DNA from: Actinoallomurus sp963823735
Lineage (GTDB): Bacteria > Actinomycetota > Actinomycetes > Streptosporangiales > Streptosporangiaceae
NCBI GenBank assembly: GCA_963823735.1
Contig: CAWGMO010000003.1
Coordinates: 434,001 to 498,000 of the forward strand
Length of the DNA: 64,000 nucleotides
Direction: 5' to 3'
The notes under the pieces were generated by a model. That model ran no database searches. It was not told the DNA's origin and was given only the letters and a program-made list of their open reading frames with translations. Numbering within the stretch: position 1 is the stretch's first letter; each line of letters begins with the position of its first letter. Below, in pieces: positions 50,903-58,483 of this stretch. Made by a program: the position numbers and the translations under genes.

Positions 50903-51847
50903 GTGAGGCTACGCGGAGACAAAGGCGCGGCGACGTCGATCCTGCTGGTCACGATGGCGTTGACCCTTGTCGCGGCGATGCTGTTCCTGAGCCGCATCGC
51001 CCGCGCCAACGACCTGCGTACCCGGGCCCAGACGGCCGCCGACTCCGCGGCGCTGGCCGGCGCGGCGGAGATCCGCGACCGGGGCGCCCACGACATCGTC
51101 AGCGGCCTCATCCCGATCGGGGAGATCTACAAGAGCGCCTCGGCGCAGGCCGCGCGCGACTACGCGGAGAAGAACGGCGCGGTCGTCGACAGCGTGCACG
51201 CCTCCGGGTACTTCGGATACACCGTGAAGGTCACGCTGCACACGCGGGCCTGCCAGCCCAAGCCGCGGACCGACGACGTCGGCGACCACTTCGTGTGCAA
51301 GCCGCACGAGGACGGCTACCACGGCACCGCGACCGCCATCGCGCACGTGACGTTCCCGTCCTGCCAGCCGCGCGGCATGGGCGGCACCGGCAAGAAGCAC
51401 GGCGCCTCCTGGGTCCCCCCGTCCATCGGCATCTTCTGCGGCGGCTTCCCGATGGGCAGCTTCGACGCGGCGCGCCGGATGTTCGCCGTACGCCTCGTGG
51501 ACGAGGAGGACGGCACCTCGTTCAACCCGGACTACTCCACGCGTGACAAGGAGACGGGCAGGCAGCTCGCCGAGCTGTACGGCTGGACCGGCGCGAACTG
51601 GGCGTGCCTCGACGCGCTCTGGACGGGCGAGAGCGGCTGGAACCACCTCGCCGTGAACCCCACCTCCGGCGCGTACGGGATCCCGCAGTCCCTGCCCCCG
51701 CAGAAGATGGCCAAGTACGGCTCTGACTACATGACCAACCCGGTCACCCAGATCCGCTGGGGCTTCGACTACATCTCCACCCGGTACGTGACCCCCTGTG
51801 CCGCTTACGCCTTCTGGCTGAGCCAGTGGCCGTACCACTGGTACTGA
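50903..51847 (+). CDS. TadG-like N-terminus fused to a lytic transglycosylase-like domain
   Basis: This is a 314-residue protein. Residues 1-60 are TadG-like: GDKGAATSILLVTMALTLVA, then RTRAQTAADSAALAGAAEI, the Flp-associated pseudopilin helix. The middle (70-180) has three or four Cys. Residues ~232-314 resemble an SLT/Rpf-type lytic transglycosylase: WACLDALWTGESGWNHLAVN with catalytic Glu243, AYGIPQSLPPQKM, and WGFDYISTRYVTPCAAYAFW. A wall-cutting domain on a pilin-like stem could open peptidoglycan for the pilus. It is 12 bases before the prepilin peptidase gene. Confidence 0.85.
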   Translation: MRLRGDKGAATSILLVTMALTLVAAMLFLSRIARANDLRTRAQTAADSAALAGAAEIRDRGAHDIVSGLIPIGEIYKSASAQAARDYAEKNGAVVDSVHASGYFGYTVKVTLHTRACQPKPRTDDVGDHFVCKPHEDGYHGTATAIAHVTFPSCQPRGMGGTGKKHGASWVPPSIGIFCGGFPMGSFDAARRMFAVRLVDEEDGTSFNPDYSTRDKETGRQLAELYGWTGANWACLDALWTGESGWNHLAVNPTSGAYGIPQSLPPQKMAKYGSDYMTNPVTQIRWGFDYISTRYVTPCAAYAFWLSQWPYHWY

Positions 51848-51859
51848 TGCGGCGCTGAT

Positions 51860-52498
51860 GTGAGAGGCGTGTCCTTGCTGATCTGGCTGGTGCCGCTGTG
51901 CACCGTCGCCGGCGCGGTCGCCGGCTGGTTCTGCGCACCCTTCGCGTCGAGCTACTTCGAGCGGCCGATCGGCTGGGCACGCCCCGGCATCGCCGTGACG
52001 ACGGCCGTCGTGTTCGGCGCCTTCGCCTGGAGGTTCGCCGGGCACGCCGAGCTTCCCGCGTACCTCTACCTCGCGGTCGTGGGCTCGCTGCTGGCCTTCG
52101 TCGACATCGCGGTGAAGCGGCTGCCGAACCCGCTCACGCTCCCGTCGTACCTCGTCGGCATGGTGCTGCTCGGCGCGGCCGTGCTCCTCGGCGGGCATCC
52201 GATGCGGCTCGCGCACGCCGCGATCGGCCTGGCCGTGCTGTGGGCCCTGTACGCGGTGCAGCACCTCATCGCGCCGGGCGCGATCGGCTGGGGCGACGTC
52301 AAGCTGGCCGGTGTGCTCGGCCTCTACCTCGGCTGGCTGGGCGCGTCGGCGTGGTGGCTCGGTACCCTCGCCGGATTCGTCATCGGCGGCCTGTACGCCA
52401 CGGGCATGCTCGTCACGCGCCGGGGATCGCGAAAATCGGAGATCCCCTTCGGGCCGTTCATGATCGTCGGCGCGATCGTCGGCATTCTCGCGAGCTGA
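51860..52498 (+). CDS. Prepilin peptidase (A24 family, TadV-like)
   Basis: This 212-residue aspartic peptidase has six to seven helices. Catalytic Asp residues lie in LLAFVDIAVKRLPNPL and IGWGDVKLAGVLGL (GxGD motif). It cuts after the Gly of class III prepilin leaders. Likely substrates here are the Flp pilin, the TadE-like proteins, and the large pilin-like proteins at 47338 and 52629. The GTG at 51860 lies 12 bases after the TadG-transglycosylase gene. The methylase domain of classical PilD is absent, as usual for TadV. Confidence 0.9.
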   Translation: MRGVSLLIWLVPLCTVAGAVAGWFCAPFASSYFERPIGWARPGIAVTTAVVFGAFAWRFAGHAELPAYLYLAVVGSLLAFVDIAVKRLPNPLTLPSYLVGMVLLGAAVLLGGHPMRLAHAAIGLAVLWALYAVQHLIAPGAIGWGDVKLAGVLGLYLGWLGASAWWLGTLAGFVIGGLYATGMLVTRRGSRKSEIPFGPFMIVGAIVGILAS

Positions 52499-52522
52499 CC
52501 GCATTCGACAAAATTGGCGGCC

Positions 52523-52565
52523 GGGCCCACGGATTATTTGGGCCCGGATTTGGGCCGGTGGGCCC
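52523..52565. promoter_or_regulatory. Triple GGGCCC cluster before the pilin-SGNH gene
   Basis: Three GGGCCC copies (52523, 52540, 52560), spaced 17 and 20 bp, lie before an AT-rich TTCAATTTTTTATCG stretch that probably holds the promoter of the gene at 52629. Confidence 0.5.
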
Positions 52566-52628
52566 ACGCATCACGATCTTCAATTTTTTATCGTGTCCCC
52601 GTCCATGTGATGGGGAGGCGGTATCACG

Positions 52629-53834
52629 GTGTTGCGACCACGCGCGAAAGACCACGGGGTGACGACGCTGGAGTACGCCGCCCTTCTGTTCGTGCTCGCC
52701 ACCGTCGTCGGCGGGATGTTCGTCGCCGACATCCCCGCCAGGGCGGCCTCGGGCGGAGTCTCGGCGATCTGCAAGATCTTCTCGTCGGGTTCCTGCTCGC
52801 GGAAGACCGACTCGGTCGCCGACGGAAGCCACGGCGGGAAGGACGAGTGCAAGGCGTTCTGCCCGACGGCGAACAACCCGATCCATCCCTCGGACCCGGT
52901 GACCGCCGCCACCAAGGGCGGGTACGTCGCGATGGGCGACTCCTACTCCTCCGGAGAGGGCGCCGCCGAGCAGTACCTGGGGAACAGCGGGGACACCGGC
53001 TGCCACCGGGCGCCCGGCGCGTACTCCCAGGACCTGATGCAGGACTTCACGTTCCAGGACGGCGGCAGTTTCGTCGCCTGCAGCGGCGCGACGACCGACA
53101 CCATCCAGAACGGATGGCACGGTGAGGGTTCGCAGCTCGACGCGCTGAACCCCCGTACGACGCTGGTCACCCTCAGCGCCGGCGGCAACGACGCGCACTT
53201 CGCGGACGTGATGACGAACTGCGTGCTCGACGCGCACTTCTCGCCCGGCGACCTGTGGCCGGGGCACAAGCCGCACCCCGACAAGTGCCAGGCGCAGCGT
53301 GGCGACATCGAGAACAGCATGAACGACCTGTTCGGCGGGAGCCCGTCGAAGTACCAGCAGTTCCTCGAGACGGTCCACGAGAAGGCGCCGAACGCCCGCG
53401 TCATCGTCGTCGGCTACCCGCACCTGTTCCCCAGCCCGCCGACCAAGGGCTACGCCACCATCAGCAAGGGCGACCAGGAGTTCCTGAACGGCGTCGAAGA
53501 AGAGATGAACAGCAAGATCAGGGACACCGTCAACAAGGTCGACGACGAGTTCTACGGCAACGGCCAGCAGAAAATGGGCAGCTTCGAGTTCGCCGACAAC
53601 ACCGACAGCCTGAAGGGCCACGAGATCACCACGAAGGATCCGTGGATCAACGGGATCGACATCTGCGGCGGGCTCGGCATTCCCACCTCGAACCAGAACT
53701 GCAAGTCCGGCAAGATCCTGCCGTCCGTGGGAACGGGAACCTTCCATCCCACGGCAGAAGGGCAGAAAGCGTTCGAGGAAGCCGTACGCCGGCAACTCCA
53801 GAATGGTCCGAACCGGACCATTTACGATCCGTGA
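52629..53834 (+). CDS. Pilin-like protein fused to an SGNH/GDSL hydrolase
   Basis: This 401-residue protein starts with a short basic leader and a class III prepilin site, KDHG/VTTLEYAALLFVLAT (cut after Gly10, Glu at +5, Tyr at +6). A Cys-rich linker (50-80) leads to an SGNH hydrolase: YVAMGDSYSSGEGAAEQY (Ser105), VACSGATTD, TLSAGGNDAHF and GTFHPTAEGQ (His373). This is the layout of actinobacterial secreted lipases/esterases, but with a pilin stem instead of a Sec signal. It could be held in the pilus or released by the Tad machine. It has its own promoter region behind the GGGCCC cluster. Confidence 0.92.
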   Translation: MLRPRAKDHGVTTLEYAALLFVLATVVGGMFVADIPARAASGGVSAICKIFSSGSCSRKTDSVADGSHGGKDECKAFCPTANNPIHPSDPVTAATKGGYVAMGDSYSSGEGAAEQYLGNSGDTGCHRAPGAYSQDLMQDFTFQDGGSFVACSGATTDTIQNGWHGEGSQLDALNPRTTLVTLSAGGNDAHFADVMTNCVLDAHFSPGDLWPGHKPHPDKCQAQRGDIENSMNDLFGGSPSKYQQFLETVHEKAPNARVIVVGYPHLFPSPPTKGYATISKGDQEFLNGVEEEMNSKIRDTVNKVDDEFYGNGQQKMGSFEFADNTDSLKGHEITTKDPWINGIDICGGLGIPTSNQNCKSGKILPSVGTGTFHPTAEGQKAFEEAVRRQLQNGPNRTIYDP

Positions 53835-53865
53835 CCCTTACCCTTCGTCGGTCGATCGGTTAGCC

Positions 53866-53885
53866 TTGGGCCGCCATGGCCCTGG
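53866..53885. promoter_or_regulatory. GGGCC/GGCCC dyad before the last tad-locus lipoprotein
   Basis: GGGCC (53868-53872) and GGCCC (53878-53882) around GCCAT. It lies 17 bp before the ATG at 53902 and is an imperfect member of the GGGCCC group. Confidence 0.35.
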
Positions 53886-53901
53886 TGTGTGAGGAGTGAA
53901 A

Positions 53902-54624
53902 ATGGGTGCGAGGCTGCTGCGATGGTCTGCCGGTACGGCGGTGGTCGTGGCGGTCCTGGGCGGGTGCTCGGAGAACCACCCCCCGGCACCCCACGCTCCG
54001 CCTCCGGCGTCACCGCGACCCGCGCAGCCGGCCTCGGAGACCACCCGGCTTCAGGGCGCGCTTCTGCAGAACTTCAAGAAGTTGACGGCCTTCACGACCC
54101 CGAAGAACGGCACGTACGACGTGCTGCCCGCCGCCGACGTGGCCGCCGGAACCTCGGAGATCCCCTCGGGCGCCTCGGTGCAGCCGTCGAAGTGCGCCCC
54201 GGCCCTGTGGTCCGGCCCGAGCGCGAAGGTGTTCGGCAAGGCCGCGTCCGCCGTGGTCATCCTCCGCAAAGCGGGTGACACGTCGGCCGACGGCGTACAG
54301 GCCTGGGACGAGCTGGTGTCCCTGAACGGCCGCACTGCTCAGGACGTCCTGGGCACCGGCGCCCAGCCGGGCTGCGCCACGATCAAGGTGAAGGCGTCCG
54401 GCGACAGCCTGACCTTCACCGAACAGCGCGCCCCGAAACTGGGCACAGGCACCCGAAGCGCCCTCCTGAGCCCGTCGTCACGAGACAGCCGCCCCACCTG
54501 GGTCGTGAGCTGGACCGACAACGGCTACGCGGGCATCGTCTTGATGCAGGGCCCCGTGACCAGGTCGGACGTGACCGCCTTCGCCACCACGGCGTACCAG
54601 ACCGCCCACTCGAAACTCGGCTGA
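53902..54624 (+). CDS. Lipoprotein, last gene of the tad locus
   Basis: This 240-residue lipoprotein starts at the ATG at 53902, behind GAGGAG. Its signal peptide ends VVVAVLGGC (lipobox Cys22), then a Pro-rich linker (NHPPAPHAPPPASPRPAQPA). The mature domain has NFKKLTAFTTPKNGTYDVLP and two Cys (PSKCAPA, QPGCATI) that may pair. It resembles uncharacterised actinobacterial sensor-domain-like lipoproteins; no firm family. It has its own ribosome site and the GGGCC dyad in front, so it is probably controlled with the pilus genes. Confidence 0.75.
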   Translation: MGARLLRWSAGTAVVVAVLGGCSENHPPAPHAPPPASPRPAQPASETTRLQGALLQNFKKLTAFTTPKNGTYDVLPAADVAAGTSEIPSGASVQPSKCAPALWSGPSAKVFGKAASAVVILRKAGDTSADGVQAWDELVSLNGRTAQDVLGTGAQPGCATIKVKASGDSLTFTEQRAPKLGTGTRSALLSPSSRDSRPTWVVSWTDNGYAGIVLMQGPVTRSDVTAFATTAYQTAHSKLG

Positions 54625-54642
54625 TCGCCTAGGCTCGCCCTC

Positions 54643-55497
54643 ATGGGCGACGGCGACGGATGGAAGAAGTGCGAGGCGGGCCACCGCCACTGGGGCCGCC
54701 ACGGCGCGGCCGGCCTGCTGCCCTATTTCCTGGACGACGGCGAACCATGGGTGTTGCTCCAGAAACGTTCCTTGATGTCCATCGGCGGCGGCACCTGGGG
54801 CCTCCTGGGCGGCGCCCGCCACAGCCATGAGTCCCCGGTCGAGGCGGCACTCCGCGAGGCGTCGGAGGAGAGCAGCCTGAACCCCGCCGACGTGAGAGCC
54901 CACTGGCTGGCCATCGAGGACCACGGCGGCTGGTCGTACGACACCGTGATCGGCTCAGTGGGCGAACGCCTGGACGTGGCCCCACGCTCCTTCGAGTCCG
55001 CCAGTGTGGCCTGGGTCCCGGCGAGGGACGTGCCGAAACGCCGCCTGTTCCCCCCGTTCGCGGAAAGCTGGAAGCGTCTGAGCCGCTCCCTGTTCCACGT
55101 GACCGTGGTCGTGGACACCGCGAACGTCATGGGCTCCCGCCCGGACGGCTGGTGGCGAGACCGCCGAGGCGCCGCCGAACGCCTCCGCGACGAACTCTCC
55201 GAGATCACCGGCCTGACGGATGTCCCGGGCGCGGTCGTGGAAGTCTGTATCCCGGACATCGTCATGGTGGTGGAAGGCGCCGCGAAGGGCATCGAGAGCA
55301 CCGACCGCGTGAAGGTCGTCACCGCCCCAGGCCTGGGCGACGACACGATCGCCGACCTGGCCGCCCCCGAGGCGGAAGACGAACGCCGGGTCGTGGTGAC
55401 CGCCGACCGGGAACTCCGCTCCCGCTGCGAAGCGAAGGGCGCCACCGTCACCGGCCCCCACTGGCTCCTCGACCCCACCCACCGCTGCCCGGTGTAG
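54643..55497 (+). CDS. Nudix hydrolase fused to a NYN/PIN-like nuclease domain
   Basis: This is a 284-residue two-domain protein. Residues 15-140 are a Nudix hydrolase with box GGARHSHESPVEAALREASE plus ES (the GX5EX7REUXEE pattern), which cleaves nucleoside diphosphates linked to another group. Residues ~150-280 look like a NYN/PIN-type RNase domain: VTVVVDTANVMGSRPDGWW (first Asp), LGDDTIADLAA and RRVVVTADRELRSRCEAKGA (YacP/NYN-like late motif). Fusion of the two suggests RNA end cleaning plus cleavage, or nucleotide-signal processing. The start is the ATG at 54643. Confidence 0.85.
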   Translation: MGDGDGWKKCEAGHRHWGRHGAAGLLPYFLDDGEPWVLLQKRSLMSIGGGTWGLLGGARHSHESPVEAALREASEESSLNPADVRAHWLAIEDHGGWSYDTVIGSVGERLDVAPRSFESASVAWVPARDVPKRRLFPPFAESWKRLSRSLFHVTVVVDTANVMGSRPDGWWRDRRGAAERLRDELSEITGLTDVPGAVVEVCIPDIVMVVEGAAKGIESTDRVKVVTAPGLGDDTIADLAAPEAEDERRVVVTADRELRSRCEAKGATVTGPHWLLDPTHRCPV

Positions 55498-55531
55498 CGG
55501 CCCATCACCATCATTAACGGCATGTAGCCAA

Positions 55532-56407
55532 ATGACCACTGTTAGTGTTCATTTCGTGCCTACCCGTGAACATGAGATGTGGTTGGAGATGCTTCGCGAG
55601 CGACCGGCGCTCGCGGCAGAGCTGCTGACGTGCGTACGTTCCGGCCTCGTGCCCTCCTTCAGCGAAGCGCGCCTAGAGTCCGGAGACCTCAGCGAACACG
55701 CTCCGGCCGCCTACCACGCGGACGCCGTCGTAACGCTGGGCGACACCGATCCGGCGCTCGCCGTGATCGTCGAGGTCCAGTTACGCCCCGACAAACGCAA
55801 GCACCTGAGCTGGCCGGCCTACCTGGCGACGGCTCGCGCGCGGCTGGGGTGCCCCGCGATCCTCCTGGTGATCTGTCCTGATCAGGCTGTCGCTGCCTGG
55901 GCGCGCAGGTCGATCCTGCTCGGCCACCCCGGACTGGTTCTCACCCCGTTGGTGCTCGGGCCGGACGAGGTGCCGGTACTGACCGACTGGGCTTCCGAGG
56001 ATCTCGCGCCGGAACTGGTGGTGATGTCGGCGGCGGTCCACGGCGCCGGGCCTGATGGCGCGAAGGTCTTCTCCGCCATGCTCGACTGCCTGGAGAACAT
56101 CCGGCCTGAGCAGGCACGAGGTTATATTGATGAGGTGCTGGCCGTGCTGCCCATGGCGGCCCGACGTCTTCTGGAGGAGATGTTGAAGAGCGGAACGCGC
56201 GAGTACAAGAGCGACTTCGCCCGGCGGTACTACAGCGCCGGCGAGGCCCAGATGGTCCTCGCCGTCCTATCCGCACGGGGGATCGACGTGCCGGAACAGA
56301 TCCAAGCTCGTATCAGTGAGTGTGTTGATCGCGAGCAGTTGGAGACCTGGGGGCGGCGGGCCGCGACCGCCGACTCCATCGACGACCTCTTCCTGGACGA
56401 TGCCTGA
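55532..56407 (+). CDS. PD-(D/E)XK nuclease-like protein
   Basis: This 291-residue protein is of a type common and multicopy in Streptosporangiales. The N-terminal part holds a likely nuclease core, ADAVVTLGDTDPALAVIVEV, then QLRPDKRKHLSWPAYLATAR (Asp, Glu-Val-Gln and Lys pattern). The helical C-terminal half has GTREYKSDFARRYYSAGEAQ, MVLAVLSARGIDVPEQ, the recurrent tail of Rpn-like/RpnC-type proteins, whose members are recombination-promoting nucleases. The role here is unknown. The start is ATG 55532; a GTG at 55556 is possible. A terminator follows. Confidence 0.72.
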   Translation: MTTVSVHFVPTREHEMWLEMLRERPALAAELLTCVRSGLVPSFSEARLESGDLSEHAPAAYHADAVVTLGDTDPALAVIVEVQLRPDKRKHLSWPAYLATARARLGCPAILLVICPDQAVAAWARRSILLGHPGLVLTPLVLGPDEVPVLTDWASEDLAPELVVMSAAVHGAGPDGAKVFSAMLDCLENIRPEQARGYIDEVLAVLPMAARRLLEEMLKSGTREYKSDFARRYYSAGEAQMVLAVLSARGIDVPEQIQARISECVDREQLETWGRRAATADSIDDLFLDDA

Positions 56408-56418
56408 CCCATGAAGAC

Positions 56419-56452
56419 AACGGGCCCCGGGAGCGTGCTCCCGGGGCCCGTT
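56419..56452. terminator. Bidirectional terminator between convergent genes
   Basis: AACGGGCCCCGGGAGC (56419-56434) pairs with GCTCCCGGGGCCCGTT (56437-56452) over 16 bp with a GT loop. It separates the convergent genes ending at 56407 and 56467. Confidence 0.85.
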
Positions 56453-56466
56453 CGTCGTTCATGCCG

Positions 56467-58401
56467 TCAGTCGAACAGGCGAGGTTGCCTGGGCAGGACC
56501 ACGTGGGTCGGGCCTTGCCACTTCTGTTCGGTGGTGAAGGACGGGGTCGCCGTGGTGCCTTCCGTCACGACCGGCAGGGTGACCTGGCTGCCGGCCAGGT
56601 CGACCTTGACCGACGCGCCCGTGGCGGGCTCGTCGTACTGGGCGTCGGCGTCCACTCCCGTGAGGATCAGCGCCAGGCGGTGGCCGGCCTTGAACTGGTA
56701 GTCCTCCGGCAGCAGGTTCCACTTGACCATGTACGAGCGGCCCGGCTTCAGCGCTGACGGGTGGCTCAGGGACGTACGGTTCTGGGCGTCCAGGTAGCCG
56801 CGGCCCACCACGTTCACGTCCGACGTCAGGGTGTCCGTGACGACCTTCTTGTAGCAGGCGTCGTCCGCGGCGGTGCTCTCGCCGTTGCAGTCTTCCGTGG
56901 TCAGCGTTTTCACGCCGGACCCGGCGCCCAGGTAGTTCACCCGGTTGTCGGTGCCGTAGTCGACGAGCAGGGCGCCCAGGTCGGCGGCCGGCTTGTCGGA
57001 GGTGAACTTCAGGTTCACCGACGGGGTGCCCGACACGCGCAGGGTCCGCTTCAAGGCGGGGGTCACGTACGCGAGGCGGTACGGCTTGGCCGTCGTCGGG
57101 TCGCTGACCAGGTCGCCTTCCAGCATCTTCTGGTCGACGAAGGTTCCCGAGCCGGATGATCTGCCGGCCGCAAGGGCCCCGGAGGACTGCGGGCGCAGGC
57201 TCAGCGGGCGGGCCGACCTCGTCGGCCAGTCCGACTGGGTGATCCACTGGTCGGGGCCGGTCTCGATGTCGGCGCGGGGCTGGCGCATGACATCGTTGTG
57301 GACGCCCATCAGCCAGTAGTCGAACCACTGGTGCAGTGTGTCGACGAAGGTCGAACGGCGGAAGTCGAACGGGTCGACGTGGCCGTACTGCGACAGCCAC
57401 ACCTTGCGCGGTACCCCGCGCGCCGCCAGGCCCGCCCAGAACGACGAGAAGTGGTTGGGCTTGACGTTCAGGTCGTTCAGGCCCTGGATGGCGAACACGC
57501 TGGCCCGTACGCGGGAGACGTCCGCGATCGGCCCGGTGCGGTAGTTCCGCTCGTTCCAGAAGGAATTGTAGTTCCCGGTGGCGTCGTCCTCGCCGGTGGC
57601 GAGGCCGGCGTTGACGGCGGCGCACTTGGCGGCCGGGTCCGTGTCGACGGTCTCGGCGAGACCGTCCTCCTCGCCGCCGAACCACAGCGTGCCGTTCATG
57701 CGGCTGTAGTCGTACCAGGAGCTGATCGCCGAGATCGGCACGATCGTGTCGAGGCCCTTGACCCCGGTCGCCGCGACGGCGTTGGCGAGGGTCCCGTCGT
57801 AGGACTTGCCGATCATCCCCGTACGGCCGGTGGTCCAGGACGCCTTGACCTTGTGGCCCGCGGCGTCGAACGCCGTCCCACGGCCGTTCAGCCAGTCGAT
57901 GACGGCCTTGCCGCCGAGGACGTCGGAGGCACCGCCCGAGGTCGGGCAGCCGTCGGACTTGGTCGTACCGTCCATGTCGACGTTCAGCACGGCGTACCCG
58001 CGCGGCACGAAGTAGTTGTCGTAGTACAGCGGGAACTTCGACGGGTTACCGGACGCGTCGTACTGCTTGCGCTCCGACTCGTTCCCACGCCCGAGATTGT
58101 CGTAGTACGGGCTCTCATCCATGATCACGGGCACCTTCAGCCCGTGGTCGCTCTCGGCGGGCCGGATGATGTCCACCCGGATGAGGTCCTTCTTGCCGTC
58201 GTGGTCGCTGTCCACGCTCGACTGCACCCGGACGTACTCCCGGATGGCGTTCTGGTAGGAGAAGACGGGCTGTGTCCGCCCGCCGGAAACCTTGATCGAC
58301 GGCTTCCCGGACGCTTGGGCGGCGGGTGCCCCGGCGACCGCGAGTGCGGCCGCTACGGCGATCGAGGAGGCGAGGATCCCTCGCCGTGGTGAGATCGGCA
58401 C
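56467..58401 (-). CDS. Secreted X-Pro dipeptidyl-peptidase / CocE family hydrolase (S15)
   Basis: This 644-residue exported alpha/beta hydrolase has a signal peptide (ILASSIAVAAALAVAGAPAAQA). The S15 catalytic domain has the nucleophile Ser in TGMIGKSYDGTLANAVAAT, the acid region in AIQGLNDLNVKPNHF and His in LSQYGHVDPFDFRRS. The C-terminal beta-sandwich (PSVNLKFTSDKPAADLGALL, then GHRLALILTGVDADAQYD) is typical. It removes X-Pro dipeptides or hydrolyses related esters/amides outside the cell. The GTG at 58401 is chosen because GGAGG lies six bases upstream; a longer frame from 58440 reads through a less likely leader. Confidence 0.9.
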   Translation of the reverse strand: MPISPRRGILASSIAVAAALAVAGAPAAQASGKPSIKVSGGRTQPVFSYQNAIREYVRVQSSVDSDHDGKKDLIRVDIIRPAESDHGLKVPVIMDESPYYDNLGRGNESERKQYDASGNPSKFPLYYDNYFVPRGYAVLNVDMDGTTKSDGCPTSGGASDVLGGKAVIDWLNGRGTAFDAAGHKVKASWTTGRTGMIGKSYDGTLANAVAATGVKGLDTIVPISAISSWYDYSRMNGTLWFGGEEDGLAETVDTDPAAKCAAVNAGLATGEDDATGNYNSFWNERNYRTGPIADVSRVRASVFAIQGLNDLNVKPNHFSSFWAGLAARGVPRKVWLSQYGHVDPFDFRRSTFVDTLHQWFDYWLMGVHNDVMRQPRADIETGPDQWITQSDWPTRSARPLSLRPQSSGALAAGRSSGSGTFVDQKMLEGDLVSDPTTAKPYRLAYVTPALKRTLRVSGTPSVNLKFTSDKPAADLGALLVDYGTDNRVNYLGAGSGVKTLTTEDCNGESTAADDACYKKVVTDTLTSDVNVVGRGYLDAQNRTSLSHPSALKPGRSYMVKWNLLPEDYQFKAGHRLALILTGVDADAQYDEPATGASVKVDLAGSQVTLPVVTEGTTATPSFTTEQKWQGPTHVVLPRQPRLFD

Positions 58402-58483
58402 GCGGTACCTCCAGAGGTTGCGCGCGAAAATCTCACACACGGCGGGGTGTCAATCAAGATCCCTAGCCACATGTGGCCCGAAG

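Noticed and set aside
56419..56452. GGGCCCC-containing palindrome considered as another tad-locus regulatory site
   Set aside because: It is a 16-bp stem between convergent genes, outside the locus, and best explained as a bidirectional terminator.
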